DNA from: Thermoflexales bacterium
Lineage (GTDB): Bacteria; Chloroflexota; Anaerolineae; Fen-1058
NCBI GenBank assembly: GCA_016931085.1
Contig: JAFGFO010000075.1
Coordinates: 1 to 19,327, forward strand
Reading direction: 5' to 3'
DNA: 19,327 bases
Position numbers and translations under genes: made by a program. Of the stretch, positions 1 through 5,384 are shown piece by piece (position 1 is the first letter of the stretch; each line of letters opens with the position of its first letter). The notes below the pieces were generated by a model. It was given only the letters and a program-made list of their open reading frames with translations. It ran no database searches and had not been told where the DNA came from.

Positions 1-1
1 G

Positions 2-409
2 ATCATCCCGCCGCGAGAAGTCCAAGACGCGATGAACCGCCAGATGAGCGCCGAGCGCACGCGCCGCGCGGTGGTCACCGAGGCCGAAGGCAAGCGCGAG
101 TCCTCCATCACGGTGGCCGAAGGCGAAAAGCAAGCCGCCATCTTGCGCGCCGAGGGCGCCAAGCAGTCCGCCATCCTGGAGGCCGAGGGGCAGCGCTCGG
201 CCCAGGCCTTGAAAGCTGAGGGTTTTGCCGTGGCGTTGGACAAGATTTTTGGTGTGGCCAAGACTGTGGACAACAAGACGATGGTGCTGCAATACCTGGA
301 GACCTTCAAGGCCTTGGGGGCCAGCCCGGCCACCAAGTTCATCTTCCCGATGGAGTTTGCCAGTCTGGTCAAGCCGCTGTCTGGTATGCTCGAAAAATCG
401 AACGAGTAA
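2..409 (+). CDS. SPFH/band-7 (stomatin-like) protein, C-terminal part
   Basis: Incomplete at the 5' end: the frame is open from base 2, before the first visible ATG at 32. The visible part opens with IIPPREVQDAMNRQMSAERT, the end of the SPFH domain as in stomatin, QmcA and paraslipin proteins. A long Ala/Glu/Lys-rich helix with repeated AEG units (residues about 30-75) follows; it is the usual coiled-coil oligomerisation segment of the family. The C-terminus carries the typical LQYLETFKALG helix and a short hydrophobic tail. Members form membrane-anchored ring assemblies that scaffold membrane proteins and proteases; that role is family knowledge, and the membrane anchor itself lies outside the window. 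The acetyltransferase gene starts 10 bases downstream and is probably co-transcribed. Confidence 0.9.
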   Translation: MIPPREVQDAMNRQMSAERTRRAVVTEAEGKRESSITVAEGEKQAAILRAEGAKQSAILEAEGQRSAQALKAEGFAVALDKIFGVAKTVDNKTMVLQYLETFKALGASPATKFIFPMEFASLVKPLSGMLEKSNE

Positions 410-419
410 AATTGGTTGT

Positions 420-878
420 ATGGGGGACACGCTGGTGACGATCAGCCGTGCCACGTGGCGTGACACGTGGGCCGTGTGGAAGACGATGCGGGCGTGTTTC
501 GAGCGTGAAGCCTATGATCCGCTGTCCATCTTGGCCATGTTGGTCTGGCCGGGGGATATCACGCTCAAAGCCGTTCATACCGGCCGGCTGGTCGGCTTTA
601 TTGCCAGCGATCAGCCGGAGCACACGACGGCCTGGATCATTGCGCTGGGCGTGCATCCCGATTTCCGGCGCCAGGGCATCGCCTCGCGCCTGCTGGCAGA
701 ATGTGAAGCGCGCACGACCCACCCGCGTTTGCGTCTGACCGTGCGTACCGGCAATGCCGGCGCCATCGCACTCTACCGGCGAGCCGGCTACGTCGAGGTC
801 AAGCGCATCGCCCGCTACTATGCCGGCGGCGAGGATGGCATCGAGATGGAAAAGGGCAGGTCCATCGCCAGCGCTTGA
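420..878 (+). CDS. GNAT-family N-acetyltransferase (RimI-like)
   Basis: A 152-residue protein of normal length for a single GNAT domain. The frame is open further upstream, but the ATG at 420 leaves 10 bases after the preceding stop and gives a compact domain; a GTG at 435 is an alternative. Motif A is clear: ALGVHPDFRRQGIASRLL around residues 79-96, with RRQGIA being the acetyl-CoA pyrophosphate loop. Motif B follows as NAGAIALYRRAGYVEV, with the usual Tyr and Gly. The family transfers an acetyl group from acetyl-CoA to an amine, either a protein N-terminus (RimI) or a small molecule; the substrate cannot be read from the sequence. It probably shares a transcript with the upstream SPFH gene. 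Confidence 0.88.
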   Translation: MGDTLVTISRATWRDTWAVWKTMRACFEREAYDPLSILAMLVWPGDITLKAVHTGRLVGFIASDQPEHTTAWIIALGVHPDFRRQGIASRLLAECEARTTHPRLRLTVRTGNAGAIALYRRAGYVEVKRIARYYAGGEDGIEMEKGRSIASA

Positions 879-903
879 TTTAATCGCCCTTTAGGCTTAT
901 AAT
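875..903 (+). promoter_or_regulatory. sigma-70-like promoter of the methyltransferase gene
   Basis: TTGATT at 875-880 and a perfect TATAAT at 898-903 are separated by 17 bases. The -35 box overlaps the stop codon of the acetyltransferase gene. The start codon at 945 is about 35 bases beyond the expected transcription start, leaving room for the GGAGAGGGGA ribosome-binding site at 931-940. Confidence 0.7.
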
Positions 904-944
904 GCAAACTAGCGATTGCGTTCCTGTTCTGGAGAGGGGATCAC

Positions 945-1748
945 ATGGCTTTGGACATCTCTCGACCCAACCCTGGCCGCGTCTATGATTATCTGTTAGG
1001 CGGCACACACAACTTTGAGGCAGATCGCCAGCAAGGTGAGAATTTCAAGGAAATCCTGCCTGGCTGGGACATTGGCGCCCAATTGGGACGGCGGTGCTTG
1101 AGCAAAGCCGCGCGTTACCTGGCGGAATTGGGTCACGAATACTTTGTTGACTTTGCCTCCGGTCTGCCCACCCAAGACAACGTGCACCAGGCCGTGCGCT
1201 CCATTCGCCCGCGCTGCAAAGTGATCTACTCTGACGTGGACCCCCTGACCATGGCCTATTCCATGGAAATCCTGGGCGACACTCCGAATGTGCGTTACAT
1301 CCACTGCGACGCGGCCGAACCGGAAGAGATGCTGGAGCACTCTACCCTGCGCGCGCTGTTTGGCAACCAGCACAAAGTGGCCTTTACGTTCATGGGCGTT
1401 TCGTATTTCTTGTCCGACGTCAACCTGCGGCACGCCCTCGAGGTCCTACACGAGTGGGCCGCACCGGGCAGTCACCTGGCGCTCAGTTTTATCGTCCCAG
1501 TGCGCGGCATCACGCCCATGGTCAAACAGGTCCAGGACACCTTCGCCCAGCAATTGAACCAGACCTTTTACCTACGCAGCGCGAAGGAACTGTTGGCGCT
1601 GACAGGAGCCTGGCGCGAATTTGGGCCGGGCATCCAACCCTACGACGTGTACGTTCCCCCTAGCCACATGCCCGAGATCAGCGATCCGGCCGTGCGGGAG
1701 GAAGCGGTCGCCAACATTCGAGGGCACGTGGCCTTCTTCGAGTGGTAA
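945..1748 (+). CDS. SAM-dependent methyltransferase, Methyltransf_19 (DUF574) type
   Basis: A 267-residue protein, the usual length for the family. The ATG is preceded at 4 bases by the purine-rich GGAGAGGGGA. The N-terminus DISRPNPGRVYDYLLGGTHN followed by F-x-x-DR is the family signature; the SAM-binding Rossmann core follows with VDFASGLPTQDNVH (family: LDIGTGLPT) and IYSDVDPLTMAYS, where the acidic residue after the second strand should bind the SAM ribose. A later strand reads VAFTFMGVSYFL. The family is abundant in actinomycetes, and its substrates are mostly unknown. The gene has its own promoter (875-903); the downstream kinase lies 70 bases on in the same direction. I see no frameshift or missing motif. 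Confidence 0.88.
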   Translation: MALDISRPNPGRVYDYLLGGTHNFEADRQQGENFKEILPGWDIGAQLGRRCLSKAARYLAELGHEYFVDFASGLPTQDNVHQAVRSIRPRCKVIYSDVDPLTMAYSMEILGDTPNVRYIHCDAAEPEEMLEHSTLRALFGNQHKVAFTFMGVSYFLSDVNLRHALEVLHEWAAPGSHLALSFIVPVRGITPMVKQVQDTFAQQLNQTFYLRSAKELLALTGAWREFGPGIQPYDVYVPPSHMPEISDPAVREEAVANIRGHVAFFEW

Positions 1749-1818
1749 TGCCCGCGCCGGCGGGCTCGACACCAGGTCGCCGCATGCCCACCAGGCCGAA
1801 CATCCTCTGGGTAGTGAC

Positions 1819-2790
1819 GTGAAACACCAGAAAGCGGCGCTGAGCGCGGGGCGCATCCTGAAGGAGCGCTATCGTATCGAGGTCCGCTTGGGACAGGGTG
1901 GGATGGGGGCTGTGTACCGCGCCTGGGATCTAGATCTGCAGACAGCGGTAGCCGTCAAGGAAAACCTGGGCACGGCGCCATTAGGAAATGGCGTGCCAGA
2001 GGCTGAGAGGCAGTTCGAGCGCGAGGCTCACATCCTGGACAACCTGTCCCACCCCAACTTGCCGCACGTGCGGGACCACTTTTTTGTCCCGGCCCAGGGC
2101 CAGTACCTGGTGATGGACTTTGTGGAAGGCGAGGACCTGCAGACGAGGCTGGAAGGCGGGTGTAGGATGAGCGAGCCGGAGGTATTGGCCTGGGCGGCGC
2201 AAATCTGCTCCGCGCTGGCCTATCTGCACGGCCAAACCCCGCCCATCATCCACCACGACCTCAAGCCGGCCAACATCAAGATTTGCCCCGACGGGAAGGC
2301 GATGCTGGTCGATTTTGGCATCGCCGGCATTTGCGACCCGACCTTATCGGCCGAGGTGGGCTACACCAGGATCGTCACGCCCGGTTACAGCCCGCCGGAG
2401 CAGTACGGCGGCGTCACCGATGCCCGTTCGGACGTATACGCCTTGGGGGCGACGTTATATCACGTGCTGACCGGGCGCAAGCCGCCTCCCAGCCCGCAGC
2501 GGGTGTGGGGCAGCGCGGAGCTGCCGCCGCCGCGCCACCTGAACCCGCGCGTCAGTCCAAGGGTCGAGCAAGCCATTCTCAAGGCCATGGACACGGCCGT
2601 CGATCGCCGTTTCCAGAGCATGGCCCAGTTCCAGTCGGCCTTGCTGAGCCGCGCGCCAGAGGGGCCGGCCGTTCGAAAGCCCGCCTCAGGTCTGGCGCAG
2701 TGGTGGCCGCTGCTCGTCGCTGTCCTGGCGGTCCTGGCGTTGGCCGTCCTGGCGGCGCTCGTTCCGGGCCTGCCAGTCTTTAGACCCTAA
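1819..2790 (+). CDS. membrane-anchored Ser/Thr protein kinase (PknB-like)
   Basis: I chose the GTG at 1819, giving 323 residues that begin just ahead of the kinase domain; the frame is open further upstream but would overlap the methyltransferase gene. The glycine loop is GQGGMGAVYRAWD (residues 25-37), the ATP lysine is K47 in AVAVKE, and the helix-C glutamate lies in EREAHIL. The catalytic loop reads HHDLKPANIK with D147; the Arg of HRD is His146, so it is a non-RD kinase. DFG starts at D165 and the P+1 region is TPGYSPPEQYGG. Residues about 295-319 form one membrane helix with only a few residues after it, so unlike PknB there is no PASTA or other extracellular sensor. It phosphorylates proteins at the inner face of the membrane; targets are unknown. 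Confidence 0.88.
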   Translation: MKHQKAALSAGRILKERYRIEVRLGQGGMGAVYRAWDLDLQTAVAVKENLGTAPLGNGVPEAERQFEREAHILDNLSHPNLPHVRDHFFVPAQGQYLVMDFVEGEDLQTRLEGGCRMSEPEVLAWAAQICSALAYLHGQTPPIIHHDLKPANIKICPDGKAMLVDFGIAGICDPTLSAEVGYTRIVTPGYSPPEQYGGVTDARSDVYALGATLYHVLTGRKPPPSPQRVWGSAELPPPRHLNPRVSPRVEQAILKAMDTAVDRRFQSMAQFQSALLSRAPEGPAVRKPASGLAQWWPLLVAVLAVLALAVLAALVPGLPVFRP

Positions 2791-2811
2791 AGGTCAAGAC
2801 CTTCAGGGTCT
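2782..2811. repeat. hairpin overlapping the kinase stop codon
   Basis: An imperfect inverted repeat: AGACCCT at 2782-2788 pairs with AGGGTCT at 2805-2811 and AAGGT at 2790-2794 with ACCTT at 2799-2803, around a CAAG loop, with one A/C mismatch. The kinase TAA (2788-2790) sits inside the left arm. No T-run follows, so it is either a weak terminator or a dispersed palindromic element; the sequence alone does not decide. Confidence 0.55.
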
Positions 2812-2824
2812 CGACAAGCCCCAT

Positions 2825-2852
2825 TTGACATCGCTGCCAGATTGGGTATAAT
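2825..2852 (+). promoter_or_regulatory. strong sigma-70-like promoter of tRNA-Lys
   Basis: Consensus TTGACA at 2825-2830 and consensus TATAAT at 2847-2852 are separated by 16 bases. The expected start is near 2859, about 9 bases before the mature tRNA 5' end. Both boxes match perfectly, as is usual for stable RNA promoters. Confidence 0.85.
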
Positions 2853-2867
2853 TGGCCTGTACATAGG

Positions 2868-2941
2868 GGGCCGCTAGCTCAATACGGCAGAGCAGCTGAC
2901 TCTTAATCAGTTGGTTACAGGTTCAAGTCCTGTGCGGCTCA
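2868..2941 (+). tRNA. tRNA-Lys (anticodon CTT)
   Basis: A complete cloverleaf of 74 bases. The acceptor stem GGGCCGC (2868-2874) pairs with GCGGCTC (2934-2940), with one G-U pair. The D stem is GCTC/GAGC. The anticodon stem GCTGA/TCAGT encloses the loop CTCTTAA, giving anticodon CTT (reads AAG, Lys). The T arm is ACAGG-TTCAAGT-CCTGT. The discriminator base is A2941. The 3' CCA is not encoded and must be added after transcription. A consensus promoter lies directly upstream. Confidence 0.95.
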
Positions 2942-2942
2942 C

Positions 2943-2975
2943 AAAAAAAGCTCACCCACGGTGTGGGTGAGCTTT
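2943..2975 (-). terminator. intrinsic terminator of the DUF433/DUF5615 operon
   Basis: A perfect 13-bp stem, AAAGCTCACCCAC (2947-2959) and GTGGGTGAGCTTT (2963-2975), with a 3-base loop. Read on the minus strand it is followed by a run of seven T (2949-2943, partly in the stem), which makes a strong terminator for the minus-strand genes. On the plus strand only TTT follows, but it may also end the tRNA transcript. It begins 15 bases beyond the restored toxin stop at 2990, which supports that stop as the native gene end. Confidence 0.85.
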
Positions 2976-2989
2976 GGGCTAGAGAGCAC

Positions 2990-3347
2990 CTACCATGGAA
3001 TCCAATCCAGGCGATCTAGCCAGTCTTCAACTTCACTCAAACTCCAGATTACATACAAGGCTCTTGCTATTTGCCCTATAGAAGCCTTGGGACGTATCCA
3101 CACGAGGCCCCAAATGTGTCCGTCCGCAGCCCAATGCGACGAGATGTCTGGGCATGCTGTGACGGTTATCAGTTACCAAGCAACGTTGTGCAGTGTCCAC
3201 GTAACGTAAAATGAGCGGGGCAGGCGTAGCCAGCGGCGGCGCACCACTATCCCCTACTCGCAGCACATCAATGCTTTCATCGTGGTGGAGCAAGGCCGTT
3301 TTTAGATGGGGCGGCAAATTCTCATCGAGCAAAAAGCGGGGCTTCAT
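2990..3347 (-). pseudogene. DUF5615 PIN-like toxin gene, frameshifted
   Basis: The start ATG (3347) overlaps the stop of the DUF433 gene as ATGA, the usual translational coupling of this pair. The first frame gives MKPRFLLDENLPPHLKTALL and on to VTDNRHSMPRHL, a typical DUF5615 N-terminal half, whose acidic residues (LLDENLP, VTDN) are expected to bind the catalytic metal. After about base 3150 this frame turns into unrelated residues and stops at 3033. The frame one base ahead continues the family pattern: SHWAADGHIWGLVWIRP, then SIGQIARALYVIW and EVEDWLDRLDWIPW, ending at a TAG at 2990. Skipping one base near 3141-3150 restores about 118 residues. DUF5615 proteins are predicted RNase toxins paired with DUF433 antitoxins. 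Either the toxin is dead or the base call is wrong. Confidence 0.82.
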
Positions 3348-3697
3348 ATCCCTTGTCCCTGCGCTTGTTTTGTGTACAGGTCTCGTATCCGCTGTCTCAC
3401 GGGGGAAGGCGGACGGGCAAGCCATTCCTGGTATGCCTGCTCACTCTCCTCCTCGATGCGCGCCATATACTTGTCCACTTCAGCTCGGTGAGCCAGGTAG
3501 TAAGTAATAGCGGCGTAAATCTTGTCCAGCCCCAGGCCAGGGTATTCCTTAGCAATCTCGTCCGGGTTATAGCCACTGAGATAGTACCGCAGCACATGCT
3601 CGATGTAAATCCGGTGCCCCTTGATGCGGATACCCTGGCTTGAGCTAGGGTCGCACGATTCTGAGCCTAAAAACTCGAAATAGTCTTCCAGTTGCAT
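3344..3697 (-). CDS. DUF433-family protein, putative antitoxin
   Basis: A 117-residue protein with a good ribosome-binding site (GGAGG, 4 bases before the ATG, at 3702-3706). The central part carries the DUF433 pattern: GIRIKGHRIYIEHVLRYYLS, then GYNPDEIAKEYPGLGLDKIY and AAITYYLAHRAEVDKYM. This is a compact winged-helix-like domain that in this family acts as DNA-binding antitoxin and autorepressor. The tail is basic (RQRIRDLYTKQ). Its stop overlaps the start of the DUF5615 gene by ATGA, so the two form a typical antitoxin-toxin operon. The N-terminus is longer than in most members. The antitoxin role is inferred from family and partner. Confidence 0.85.
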   Translation of the reverse strand: MQLEDYFEFLGSESCDPSSSQGIRIKGHRIYIEHVLRYYLSGYNPDEIAKEYPGLGLDKIYAAITYYLAHRAEVDKYMARIEEESEQAYQEWLARPPSPVRQRIRDLYTKQAQGQGI

Positions 3698-3732
3698 AGC
3701 GCCTCCATTCAGTTGAACCGATTGCTGGCTAT

Positions 3733-3738
3733 ATTATA
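3733..3738 (-). promoter_or_regulatory. -10 box of the DUF433/DUF5615 operon
   Basis: On the minus strand TATAAT lies 36 bases before the DUF433 start codon. I see no convincing -35 box at 16-18 bases. Upstream, CTGGAT (3770-3775) and ATCCAG (3783-3788) form a 6-bp inverted repeat with a 7-base spacer; it could be an operator between the two divergent operons but is too short to be sure. Confidence 0.5.
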
Positions 3739-3880
3739 CACCCAATCGAGGGCAAATAGAGCAAGGGCGCTGGATAAGGGCAATCCAGCAATGCTCGACT
3801 CCAGTGAATATAGTTCGCCAAGCGTGTTCAAATTATACCCGCCAACTTGTCCAGAACGTGAAACGCTCCCCCATCCAGCA

Positions 3881-3909
3881 TTGAAAAACCTTGTCGATCA
3901 TGGTATAAT
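3881..3909 (+). promoter_or_regulatory. promoter of the DUF4160/DUF2442 operon
   Basis: TTGAAA at 3881-3886 and TATAAT at 3904-3909 are separated by 17 bases, with an extended -10 (TGG just before TATAAT). The divergent operon starts at 3697, so this intergenic stretch (3698-3940) drives both TA-like modules. Nothing else is evident in it. Confidence 0.75.
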
Positions 3910-3940
3910 GCGAGCAATCCCGTTTGGCCGGGAGGTTGCC

Positions 3941-4051
3941 ATGCCCAAGAGCGAAATGCCAGCCATCACGCGCGAACAACTTGAACACCTGCGCGGGGAA
4001 AATAAGCGATGCCTGAGATTTCTCGATTCTATGGAATCATCGTCTTTATGA
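3941..4051 (+). CDS. short ORF upstream of and overlapping the DUF4160 gene
   Basis: A 36-codon ORF (begins MPKSEMPAITREQLEHLRGE) with a good ribosome-binding site, GGGAGG at 3930-3935, five bases before the ATG. It lies directly behind the promoter and overlaps the DUF4160 start at 4009 by 43 bases in another frame. The DUF4160 ATG itself has only a weak purine stretch upstream, so translation of this ORF may bring ribosomes to it (coupling), or it may be a small protein in its own right. The helix-forming TREQLEHLRGENKRCLRFL resembles no family I recognise. A frameshifted extension of DUF4160 is less likely, because MPEISRFYG is already the usual start of that family. Confidence 0.45.
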   Translation: MPKSEMPAITREQLEHLRGENKRCLRFLDSMESSSL

Positions 4052-4266
4052 ATTACCGGGATCACGACCCGCCCCATTTTCACGCTGGCTACCAGGATTA
4101 CGAAATCACGGTCGAAATCCAGACCGGCACCGTCCAAGGCAAGATGCCCAAGCGAGCCTTGCGCATGGTGTTGGAGTGGGGCGAGGAGCACCAGGACGAG
4201 CTTATGAACAACTGGCAAGCGGCGCGAGACGGCCGGCGGCTGGAAAAGATACCACCGTTGGTATAG
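4009..4266 (+). CDS. DUF4160-family protein (TA-like module)
   Basis: 85 residues, full length for DUF4160. The start MPEISRFYGIIVFMNY and the signature DHDPPHFHAGYQDYEITV are clear; the conserved His residues of PPHFHA are the hallmark. The C-terminal half LPKRALRMVLEW-like helix reads MPKRALRMVLEWGEEHQDEL, followed by NNWQAARDG. Biochemical function is unknown. The family is usually encoded beside DUF2442, as here (8 bases downstream, shared transcript), and the pair is often listed as a putative toxin-antitoxin system; which partner would be toxic is not established to my knowledge. Confidence 0.88.
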   Translation: MPEISRFYGIIVFMNYRDHDPPHFHAGYQDYEITVEIQTGTVQGKMPKRALRMVLEWGEEHQDELMNNWQAARDGRRLEKIPPLV

Positions 4267-4274
4267 GAGGCAAT

Positions 4275-4568
4275 ATGTTCTTGCACATCGTAAAGGCGAC
4301 TTGTTTGGGGGGGTACAAGCTCAAGTTGGTTTTTGACGACGGGGTGACCGTGGAGGTAGACTTGAGGAACGAGCTGCATGGCGAAGTCTTTGAGCCACTG
4401 CGGGATCTCGACACGTTCCGGCAGGTGATGGTCAACCGCGAGACTCACACGATCGAGTGGCCCAATGGGGCTGATTTCGCGCCTGAATTTCTGCGCGAGA
4501 TTGGCCAGGTGATGGAAGCCGCCGCGTCGCCGGTTCCCCTTCGCGCTGCGGCCTTGCCTGTATCGTGA
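4275..4568 (+). CDS. DUF2442-family protein (TA-like module)
   Basis: 97 residues starting at the ATG at 4275, directly after a perfect AGGAGG at 4265-4270. The domain is complete: YKLKLVFDDGVTVEVDL, then GEVFEPLRDLDTFRQVMV and HTIEWPNGADFAPEFL, the classical pattern of this small beta-rich family. The last twenty or so residues (after MEAAASP) are a non-conserved tail. It overlaps no other gene and ends 24 bases before a terminator hairpin, closing the operon with DUF4160. Function is unknown; the DNA-binding antitoxin role often suggested for it is an inference. Confidence 0.88.
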   Translation: MFLHIVKATCLGGYKLKLVFDDGVTVEVDLRNELHGEVFEPLRDLDTFRQVMVNRETHTIEWPNGADFAPEFLREIGQVMEAAASPVPLRAAALPVS

Positions 4569-4591
4569 TCTTGCCCTCTTTTATGCAGCCA

Positions 4592-4617
4592 AGAGCGGCC
4601 CTCGGGCCGCTTTTGTG
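4592..4617 (+). terminator. intrinsic terminator of the DUF4160/DUF2442 operon
   Basis: The stem AGCGGCC (4594-4600) pairs with GGCCGCT (4605-4611) around a CTCG loop and runs into TTTTGTGTT. It ends the plus-strand operon and lies just before the end of the minus-strand Rhs fragment. Confidence 0.82.
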
Positions 4618-4759
4618 TTATCCTAATCCAGATGGCAGGGGTTGATTCGGATCGCCTTCTTGTTTCCCCAAGCATCGGCCAACACCGCCCCTGCCGCGTC
4701 CGCTTGCGCGTCCTGCCGCACGCTGCCCAGGCCGTCCGGCAGGTAATACACCCACTCTT

Positions 4760-4797
4760 CTCCCTCCCCTGCTTGCGGGGGAGGGTTGGGGTGGGGG
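4760..4797. repeat. dispersed GC-rich palindromic repeat
   Basis: CTCCCTCCCC, a short TGCTTGC spacer, then GGGGGAGGG and a G-rich tail. This type of element (often read as HPNPPPQAGEG when translated) is scattered in many bacterial genomes. Here it lies inside the orphan Rhs fragment at the place where the giant gene encodes NPDPVIGGEG. Confidence 0.7.
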
Positions 4798-4835
4798 CCG
4801 TGCTGCGCAAGGGGCCGCGTGCCGCCAGCATAGAC

Positions 4836-4866
4836 GTAGTGCGTATTGCGTATTCCGTATTGCGTA
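4836..4866. repeat. GCGTATT tandem-like dispersed repeat
   Basis: Three imperfect copies of a GCGTATTG / CCGTATTG unit (GCGTATTGCG, TATTCCGTATTGCGTA). In the minus-strand frame it reads QYGIRNTHYV. The corresponding part of the giant gene lacks it, so it probably entered this fragment separately. Confidence 0.6.
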
Positions 4867-4893
4867 AGCACCGCCGGCAGCGGGGCGGCCAGG

Positions 4894-4921
4894 CCTGCCC
4901 TGAGCGAAGCCGAAGGGTCGA
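4894..4921. repeat. short dispersed repeat CTGAGCGAAGCCGAAGGG, in-frame insertion
   Basis: In the orphan fragment this element interrupts the conserved sequence LDLAAPLP as LD-PSASLRAG-LAAPLP. The giant gene at 7621-7640 has the uninterrupted version, so the insertion is exactly 24 bases and keeps the frame. Related elements CACTGAGCGGAGTCGAAGTG and CACTGAGCGGAGCCGAAGTG lie at 7988-8011 and 15347-15370 inside the giant gene. Confidence 0.75.
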
Positions 4922-5384
4922 GTATGTCGTCCGTCACTATGGTCGGGCTTCGCCCGTGCTGGTACGAGGTCCACACCCGCGCCCCATCGCCGTTGTAGCC
5001 GGCATGCCATATCTGAAGGCTGCCTATGGCGCTGGTCCCCACCAGCCGGTTAGCCTGGTCGTAAGTATAGCTCTGACTGCCGTCGCTTGTCAAGTTACCA
5101 TTGTGGTCCCATGTATAAGTGATCACCTGGCCAGCCGAGGAGGAGAACTGGAGGCGATTGGCGGCGTCGTGGGTGTAGGTGGTCACCAGCGTGCCACTCA
5201 GGGGTGTGGTGACCGTCATCGCGGTGCGGTTACCTACCATAGTTGTCCGCGTATTTGTACGACGTATTACAAAGATGTCAAACGGGATGCTCCAAATGGG
5301 AAAAGACAATTGAGATGGCAACCAAGGCTGGATTTGCGTGCGGTGTGATTAGTAACTAACACTTGTGTCTACGACAACTCTTTA

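Larger units (their letters stand above)
4623..5240 (-). pseudogene. orphan Rhs core fragment without N-terminus or tip
   Basis: A 205-residue stretch homologous to the end of the giant Rhs protein (its bases about 7440-7950). Shared segments include GNRTAMTV/RRAAMTV, TTYTHDAANRLQFS, ITYTWDHNGNL, YTYDQANRL, YNGDGARV, GTRPLA and YYLPDGLGSVRQ. It has no start of its own: the frame runs on upstream to 5321 without homology. At the 3' end it breaks off after VRQDAQADAAGAVLADAWGN, before the DPYG...GYTGEQYD part of the core and before any toxin domain. It therefore looks like a displaced remnant of a second rhs gene, left behind the PstS-like gene. Three dispersed repeats lie inside it (4760-4797, 4836-4866, 4894-4921). 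Expression as a protein is unlikely. Confidence 0.82.

Noticed and set aside
3692..3940. Upstream extension of the short ORF on the plus strand
   Set aside because: It would read through the promoter and contains no recognisable protein; the ribosome-binding site at 3930 fits the start at 3941.
4632..5348. Plus-strand open frame opposite the orphan Rhs fragment
   Set aside because: The minus-strand frame has clear Rhs homology; the plus-strand protein has no motif.
5249..5384. Possible terminator or small gene between the Rhs fragment and the PstS-like gene
   Set aside because: Only weak, short inverted repeats without a T-run, and no frame with a start and ribosome-binding site.
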